This document shows positions 1-3,676 of a stretch of 5,896 nucleotides of DNA, in pieces. This stretch comes from Lachnospiraceae bacterium (GTDB taxonomy: Bacteria; Bacillota; Clostridia; Lachnospirales; Lachnospiraceae), in assembly GCA_024403585.1 (NCBI GenBank), contig JAKSRN010000120.1, positions 1 to 5,896 of the forward strand, given 5' to 3'. A program made the position numbers and the translations under genes. A model generated the notes under the pieces. That model saw only the letters and a program-made list of their open reading frames with translations, did no database searches and was not told where the DNA came from. The first letter of the stretch is position 1; every line of letters begins with the position of its first letter.

Positions 1-2150
1 TAGCCAAAGATCTCTCTGTCTTCAAAAATGAATGCCGCCACGGCATGGGCTACACTAAAATCTCTTCTGATTATTCCGGAATTCACTCTGAGGTTCTCTA
101 CTATGTTCCTCTCGAAAAATCTTACGAGGTCTGGTCTGCATCCATCACAAATACTTCTGACACAGTCCGTGAACTGACTGTCAGTGGTTATGCGGAATTT
201 ACCAATAATAGTAACTATGAGCAGGATCAGGTGAACCTGCAGTATTCTCTCTTCATCAGTAGAACCAAGTTTGTGGACAACCGCATTATGCAGGAGATCC
301 ACGGCAACCTGGATGCCCTGGCTGAGAAGCGTGAGCATGGCGACGATGAAGTAACCGAGCGTTTCTTCGGTCTCGTTGGAAGTCCTGTTTCTTCTCACTG
401 TGGTGACAAGGCTTCTTTCCTGGGTCTCTACAACGGCTACGATAAACCAGACGGCATCGCTTCCGGTGACCTGGGAGGCCACTCCTGCTATTGTGAAAAT
501 GCCTGCGGCGCCCTCTCCTCAGTAATCACACTGCAGCCGGGAGAGACAAAACAGATGGCATTCGTGTTAGGTATGAAGAAGAGTGCGGAGGCTGCTGAGA
601 TCCTTGCTTCCTACGATGCTCTTTCTGATACCGTTGCTGCTGAGGTGCAGGAACTTAAAAACGACTGGTATGGTCGTCTGGATAATCTGAAAGTATCCAC
701 ACCAAGTCCGGAATTCAATACCATGATCAACACATGGAATGCTTACAACTGCTTTATGACCTTTATCTGGTCCCGTGCAGCATCCTATATCTACTGTGGT
801 CTCCGCAACGGTTACGGCTACCGTGATACCGTTCAGGACATCCAGGGCATCATCCACCTTGCCCCGGCGATGGCAGCCGACAAGATCCGCTTCATGCTCT
901 CTGCCCAGGTAGACAACGGCGGCGGTCTTCCTCTGGTTAAATTCGATCATAATCCAGGCCACGAGGGAACACCGGATGATCCTGAGTATGTAAAAGAGAC
1001 AGGTCATCCAGCTTACCGTGCAGATGATGCACTGTGGTTATTCCCGACGGTATTCAAGTATATCTCAGAGAGCGGAAATACAGCATTTCTGGATGAAATA
1101 ATCCCGTTCGCGAATAAGGGTGAGGCTACAGTATACGAGCATTTACAGCGTGCTCTGAAGTTCTCAGAGGACCATCTGGGCCCTCATGGAATGCCAGCCG
1201 GACTGTATGCTGACTGGAATGATTGCCTGCGTCTGGGGGCAAATGGCGAGTCTACATTCGTTGCTCTGCAGTTCTACTATGCACAAACAGTACTGAAAAA
1301 ATTTGCGGATTTCAAAGGAGATACCGCTTACAGCGCTCAGCTGGACGAGCTGATCGATAAGACAGGAAAACTCATCAATGACCTCTGCTGGAACGAAGAC
1401 CGCTTCATCCGCGGCTTCACAGAAGCCGGCGAGACCATCGGTGAGAGAACCGCACCAGAGGCAAACATGTGGCTGAATCCACAGAGCTGGTCCGTCATCA
1501 GTGGCCTTGCAACAAAAGAGCAGGCAACAGCTGCCATGGACAACGTTTACGAGAAACTCAACACAGCCTACGGTGCAATCCTGATGGATCCACCTTACCA
1601 TGCACATTCCTTCGACGGCGCCCTGATGGTAATCTACAACCAGGGAACCAAAGAAAACTCCGGTATTTTCTCCCAGTCCCAGGGCTGGCTGATCCTTGCA
1701 GAAGCACTTCGTGGCGCCGGAGACAGAGCCTACACCTACTTCATGGAGAATGCCCCTGCAGCCCAGAATGACCGTGCAGAAATCCGCCACCTGGAGCCAT
1801 ACTGCTACGGTCAGTTCACCGAAGGCAAACACAGTCCACACCACGGACGCTCCCACGTCCACTGGCTGACAGGAACCGCATCCACAGTAATGGTAGGCTG
1901 CGTAGAAGGCATCTTAGGCCTTCGCCCAGACCTTGGCGGCATCACCCTGTCACCATCCATCCCAGCCTCCTGGGACGGCCTGACCATCGAGAAGATCTTC
2001 CGTGGCAAAAAGCTGATGATCACCGTAAAGAACGAAGACCACAAAGAATCCGGCGTAAAAACCATCCTGCTGAACGGCAAAGAGCTGGAGGGTAACTATA
2101 TTCCGGCAGACATGCTTGCTGCAGAAAACGAAGTAATCGTCATCATGTAA
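1..2150 (+). CDS. GH94 inverting glycoside phosphorylase (cellobiose phosphorylase-like), 5'-truncated by window
   Basis: Cytoplasmic enzyme of beta-glucoside catabolism. GH94 members split a beta-linked disaccharide or oligosaccharide with inorganic phosphate, giving alpha-glucose 1-phosphate (or GlcNAc 1-phosphate) and a shortened sugar. The reading frame is already open at base 3, and the residues before the Met at 45 (AKDLSVFKNECRHG) read as family sequence, so 45 is not the true start. About 715 codons are visible; family members of ~800-830 residues imply ~100 missing. Seen: a GYRDTVQD motif (bases 816-839) of the sugar-binding site; GHPAYRADDALWL (about 999-1037); the ADWNDC motif, whose second Asp (1221-1223) matches the GH94 general acid; and HWLTGT, whose Thr-Gly (1869-1874) matches the phosphate-binding pair. 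The C-terminus is complete. Acceptor specificity cannot be fixed: cellobiose, cellodextrin, laminaribiose or cellobionate are all possible. GC rises from ~38% near base 61-120 to 55-65% over 1800-1980 by hand count. Confidence 0.93.
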   Translation, partial: AKDLSVFKNECRHGMGYTKISSDYSGIHSEVLYYVPLEKSYEVWSASITNTSDTVRELTVSGYAEFTNNSNYEQDQVNLQYSLFISRTKFVDNRIMQEIHGNLDALAEKREHGDDEVTERFFGLVGSPVSSHCGDKASFLGLYNGYDKPDGIASGDLGGHSCYCENACGALSSVITLQPGETKQMAFVLGMKKSAEAAEILASYDALSDTVAAEVQELKNDWYGRLDNLKVSTPSPEFNTMINTWNAYNCFMTFIWSRAASYIYCGLRNGYGYRDTVQDIQGIIHLAPAMAADKIRFMLSAQVDNGGGLPLVKFDHNPGHEGTPDDPEYVKETGHPAYRADDALWLFPTVFKYISESGNTAFLDEIIPFANKGEATVYEHLQRALKFSEDHLGPHGMPAGLYADWNDCLRLGANGESTFVALQFYYAQTVLKKFADFKGDTAYSAQLDELIDKTGKLINDLCWNEDRFIRGFTEAGETIGERTAPEANMWLNPQSWSVISGLATKEQATAAMDNVYEKLNTAYGAILMDPPYHAHSFDGALMVIYNQGTKENSGIFSQSQGWLILAEALRGAGDRAYTYFMENAPAAQNDRAEIRHLEPYCYGQFTEGKHSPHHGRSHVHWLTGTASTVMVGCVEGILGLRPDLGGITLSPSIPASWDGLTIEKIFRGKKLMITVKNEDHKESGVKTILLNGKELEGNYIPADMLAAENEVIVIM

Positions 2151-2194
2151 AGTGCAACCTTTGGGGACAGGTACATTTCGGTGACTTTTTACAC

Positions 2195-2240
2195 AAAGAA
2201 AGCGGATCGCAATCATGCGACCCGCTTTCTTTTATCTTAT
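2195..2240 (+). terminator. Hairpin terminator after the GH94 gene, probably bidirectional; copy 1 of a repeated hairpin
   Basis: Bases 2195-2211 pair with 2216-2232 around a 4-base loop (ATCA), with one A/C mismatch (2206/2221), and are followed by TTATCTTATCTTAT. It lies 44 bases after the phosphorylase stop and 37 bases from the stop of the convergent minus-strand gene, so it probably ends both transcripts. The + strand tail is better than the minus one. The core 2198-2232 recurs at 3229-3263 with 34 of 35 bases identical. Confidence 0.85.
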
Positions 2241-2276
2241 CTTATGAACTTCAAGTCTAATTTACTGCATCTCGGA

Positions 2277-3014
2277 TTAATTAAACGCTACTACCGTTTT
2301 CATCTCCTCTGTCTCCTGCTCTGCATTAGCATCCTTAATCTGAAGCTTCAGCTCTTTCACCTCATCATTGCTCAGGTTCATCTCATTGATCTCATCGTAT
2401 GTGAAAACGATTACCAGGTTCTGCTCTTTAGCATCTGCCAGCATTGCTTTGATCTCTGTGATGTCAGCCTCTGTCAGTTTGCCATCCTCGCTTTTCTGTT
2501 TTGCATCTTTGATCTTGTTCATGATCTCTTTTTTTGCCTCTGCTGTTTTTGCCTCGCGCTCCTCAGCTTCTTTTCTTGCCTTCTCCTCAGCCTCTTTTCT
2601 TGCTTTCTCTTCAGCTTCTCTCTTTTCGCGATCTGCTTTCTCCTGAGCTTCTTTCTTTTTCAGCTCCTCTGCAGCTTTGTTAGCTTTCTCTTCAGCTGCT
2701 TTTTTCTCACGCTCTGCTCTGAGTTTTGCGTTATAGTCGTCAATTGATTTCTTTGATGCTGCACTTCTATTTGCCTCTGCTTTATGTGCCAGAGTTCTCA
2801 TTGCCTCAGTTACTTTCTCAGCACTTGCAGTCTGTCCCATTGCTGTCATGATAGCCTGCTCTGCGTCAGCTTTAAGTTCCTCAATCTCTACGGTTTTCTC
2901 TGCCTCTACTGCTGCTCTTCCGCTTCTGTCGCCCATTCCAAATCCAACGACTCCACCTGCTACTGTTGTAAATGTTAATGCTCCGATAATTGCTGCTACG
3001 AATCTTTTTTTCAT
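2277..3014 (-). CDS. Secreted or membrane-anchored charged-helix protein of unknown function
   Basis: 245 residues, complete. The N-terminus is Met-Lys-Lys-Arg followed by a hydrophobic stretch (about residues 5-27), so it is exported by Sec or anchored in the membrane. No clear Ala-X-Ala cleavage site is seen (the stretch ends GFGMGDRSGR), which favours an uncleaved anchor. Residues ~36-100 are predicted helical. Residues ~95-170 are a highly charged Lys/Glu/Ala/Arg helix with a KEAEEKAR octad repeated about three times; it could be a coiled coil or a single alpha-helix spacer. Residues ~170-245 form a less repetitive acidic helical region ending VVAFN. There is no sortase motif, lipobox cysteine or catalytic motif. 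The start is set by an AAAGGAG site 9 bases upstream. The gene has its own promoter with a direct-repeat operator and converges on the phosphorylase. A surface spacer, stalk or adaptor role is a guess; TolA-like or myosin-like hits would be low-complexity artefacts. Confidence 0.85.
   Translation of the reverse strand: MKKRFVAAIIGALTFTTVAGGVVGFGMGDRSGRAAVEAEKTVEIEELKADAEQAIMTAMGQTASAEKVTEAMRTLAHKAEANRSAASKKSIDDYNAKLRAEREKKAAEEKANKAAEELKKKEAQEKADREKREAEEKARKEAEEKARKEAEEREAKTAEAKKEIMNKIKDAKQKSEDGKLTEADITEIKAMLADAKEQNLVIVFTYDEINEMNLSNDEVKELKLQIKDANAEQETEEMKTVVAFN
2561..2632 (-). repeat. 24-bp tandem repeat inside the charged-helix gene
   Basis: Three 24-base units at 2561-2584, 2585-2608 and 2609-2632. 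The first two match at 22 of 24 bases; the third has diverged. Each encodes one (K/R)EAEEKAR-like octad. The 8-residue period is not a classical heptad, which fits an i/i+4 salt-bridged charged helix and a segment that can change length by unit gain or loss. Confidence 0.75.
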
Positions 3015-3023
3015 GATGTTTGT

Positions 3024-3030
3024 CTCCTTT
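3024..3030 (-). promoter_or_regulatory. Ribosome binding site of the charged-helix gene
   Basis: AAAGGAG on the minus strand, 9 bases before the ATG at 3014-3012. It fixes the start of the 245-residue protein. Confidence 0.85.
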
Positions 3031-3056
3031 GTGTTAATTCTTGATTTTGTTTGTTT

Positions 3057-3090
3057 CCCGCGTCCTGCGGTATGTTGTTGTGTTGTTGTT
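3057..3090 (-). promoter_or_regulatory. 5' leader element: AACAACACA stretch plus small CCGC/GCGG hairpin (copy A)
   Basis: Read on the minus strand, an AAC-rich unstructured stretch containing AACAACACA leads into CCGC-AGGAC-GCGG (3070-3058), a 4-bp GC stem with a 5-base loop, about 44 bases before the start codon. A closely similar arrangement precedes the small peptide gene (3470-3493). Shared sequence in the same order in two leaders suggests a common post-transcriptional or mRNA-stability element. The stem is short, so the sequence rather than the fold may be what is recognised. Confidence 0.5.
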
Positions 3091-3102
3091 TTCTATGTAC
3101 TT

Positions 3103-3138
3103 AGTGTATCATTTGTCCCTTACACGGTTCTTACACGG
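3103..3138 (-). promoter_or_regulatory. Promoter of the charged-helix gene with 11-base-spaced direct-repeat operator
   Basis: On the minus strand TGATACACT (3111-3103) is an extended -10 (TG-n-TACACT, 4 of 6 to TATAAT). No good -35 is present at 17 bases. Instead two perfect 9-base repeats lie there, CTTACACGG on the + strand at 3119-3127 and 3130-3138, exactly one helical turn apart. A weak -35 covered by tandem repeats is the usual layout of promoters activated by OmpR/PhoB-family response regulators. The regulator is not in the window. Predicted transcript start is near 3096, giving a leader of ~80 bases. Confidence 0.6.
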
Positions 3139-3194
3139 AAACATTTCTTTTTGTCACTGGAAGGATTCCTTCTGTTAGCGGTTGCGCGTCGTCT

Positions 3195-3219
3195 GCATTT
3201 TCCCGAAATCAGAAAATGC
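3195..3219. other. Small intergenic inverted repeat
   Basis: GCATTTTC (3195-3202) pairs perfectly with GAAAATGC (3212-3219) around a 9-base loop. It sits directly beside the larger hairpin at 3223-3272. Neither orientation has a T-run after it, so it is unlikely to be a terminator alone. It could be part of a short structured RNA or a palindromic intergenic repeat. Confidence 0.5.
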
Positions 3220-3222
3220 GAT

Positions 3223-3276
3223 GAGCAGGAAAGCGGATCGCAACCATGCGACCCGCTTTCTTTGTCTTGCTCTTTT
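3223..3276. terminator. Second copy of the repeated hairpin, terminator-like, between the peptide gene and the charged-helix gene
   Basis: The core 3229-3263 is 34 of 35 bases identical to 2198-2232, with the same A/C mismatch and a 4-base loop (ACCA). An outer GAGCA (3223-3227) pairs with TGCTC (3268-3272) and TTTT follows on the + strand. There is no + strand gene before it. On the minus strand it lies ~50 bases after the small peptide stop and probably ends that transcript, although its minus-strand T-tail is poor. Confidence 0.6.
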
Positions 3277-3321
3277 ATAATCATAAAGAGCTGCCTCTTA
3301 TAGTATTCTTATCTGCTCTCT

Positions 3322-3438
3322 TTAGAATCCGAAAGAGCAGCCTTTCATCACAATTTTATCTGCTTTCTTTGTTCCCTCTGCTTTAAGATCCTCAGCTGTT
3401 GCAAACCAGTTTACTAATACTTCCATAAAATATTTCAT
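3322..3438 (-). CDS. Small 38-residue peptide of unknown function, Cys/Phe-ended
   Basis: A short gene that length cut-offs would miss. The minus-strand ATG at 3438-3436 has AAGGAG 8 bases upstream; an in-frame ATG at 3444 is too close (2 bases) to the RBS. The product begins MKYFMEVLVNWF, an amphipathic aromatic helix, continues with an acidic/polar AEDLKAEG segment and a basic TKKADK segment, and ends in IVMKGCSFGF with a single cysteine five residues from the end. No typical signal peptide or long membrane helix is seen. It has its own promoter, a leader element shared with the charged-helix gene, and a terminator separating it from the upstream large gene. A leader-plus-core layout (modified peptide or signalling-peptide precursor) is possible, but no maturation enzyme or transporter is in the window. 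I do not recognise the family. Coding status rests on the RBS, the promoter and a plausible protein composition. Confidence 0.6.
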   Translation of the reverse strand: MKYFMEVLVNWFATAEDLKAEGTKKADKIVMKGCSFGF

Positions 3439-3446
3439 AATCATTT

Positions 3447-3452
3447 CTCCTT
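3447..3452 (-). promoter_or_regulatory. Ribosome binding site of the small peptide gene
   Basis: AAGGAG on the minus strand. It is 8 bases from the ATG at 3438 but only 2 from the in-frame ATG at 3444, so 3438 is the likelier start. Confidence 0.75.
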
Positions 3453-3469
3453 ATCTCTACTTTAGTGTT

Positions 3470-3493
3470 CCGCTCTGCGGTGCTGTGTTGTTC
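3470..3493 (-). promoter_or_regulatory. 5' leader element: AACAACACA stretch plus CCGC/GCGG hairpin (copy B)
   Basis: On the minus strand AACAACACAGCA runs into CCGC-AGA-GCGG (3480-3470) and then AACA, about 32 bases before the start codon. It aligns with the leader of the charged-helix gene (3057-3090) in order and sequence, allowing small gaps. Confidence 0.5.
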
Positions 3494-3504
3494 TTGATGA
3501 TGTA

Positions 3505-3513
3505 AATATAACA
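3505..3513 (-). promoter_or_regulatory. Extended -10 promoter of the small peptide gene
   Basis: On the minus strand TGTTATATT is an extended -10 (TG-n-TATATT, 5 of 6 to TATAAT), giving a start near 3498 and a leader of ~60 bases. No convincing -35 is seen at 17 bases. An alternative -10, TATAGT (3524-3519), lies just upstream and cannot be excluded. Confidence 0.5.
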
Positions 3514-3566
3514 GCCCTACTATAAGGCAGCATGTTCGCTATCATAACATAACCTTAAAACACAAG

Positions 3567-3607
3567 AAAAATAGCCAGAGAAACTCAGGTTTTCTCCAGC
3601 TATTCTC
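3567..3607 (-). terminator. Intrinsic terminator of the large secreted-protein gene
   Basis: Read on the minus strand, 3604-3591 pairs with 3583-3570: 14 pairs including two G-U, with a 7-base loop, followed by UUUUCUU. The two C/A mismatches on the + strand become G-U pairs on the minus strand, so the minus strand is the working one. It lies ~70 bases after the stop at 3677-3679 and makes the peptide gene a separate transcription unit. The 3608-3676 stretch shows nothing else. Confidence 0.88.
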
Positions 3608-3676
3608 TTCATTCCTATCCCAAAGGAACTGATCCATTCTTATGGAAAATGCTTCCTCATGACGATTCCTGGTTAT

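Noticed and set aside
1164..1862. Long minus-strand open frame (232 codons) across the phosphorylase gene, and shorter ones at 567-1007 and 1811-2216
   Set aside because: They are antisense to a clear GH94 coding sequence, have no RBS or family resemblance, and have Cys/Trp/Val-rich composition typical of shadow frames.
2181..2747. Plus-strand open frame of 188 codons rich in Leu/Phe/Cys, antisense to the charged-helix gene
   Set aside because: Its composition is the reverse-strand image of Lys/Glu/Ala codons, and it starts within the terminator hairpin. It looks like a membrane protein only by artefact.
2848..3303. Plus-strand open frame of 151 codons crossing the 3015-3321 intergenic region
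   Set aside because: No RBS, antisense to the signal-peptide end of the charged-helix gene, and it runs through promoter, operator and hairpins with no protein-like pattern.
3284..3324. Weak hairpin (AAGAG/CTCTT at 3286-3299, or AAAGAG pairing across the peptide stop) as the peptide gene's terminator
   Set aside because: Only 5-6 A/U-rich pairs; the larger hairpin at 3223-3272 is a better candidate.
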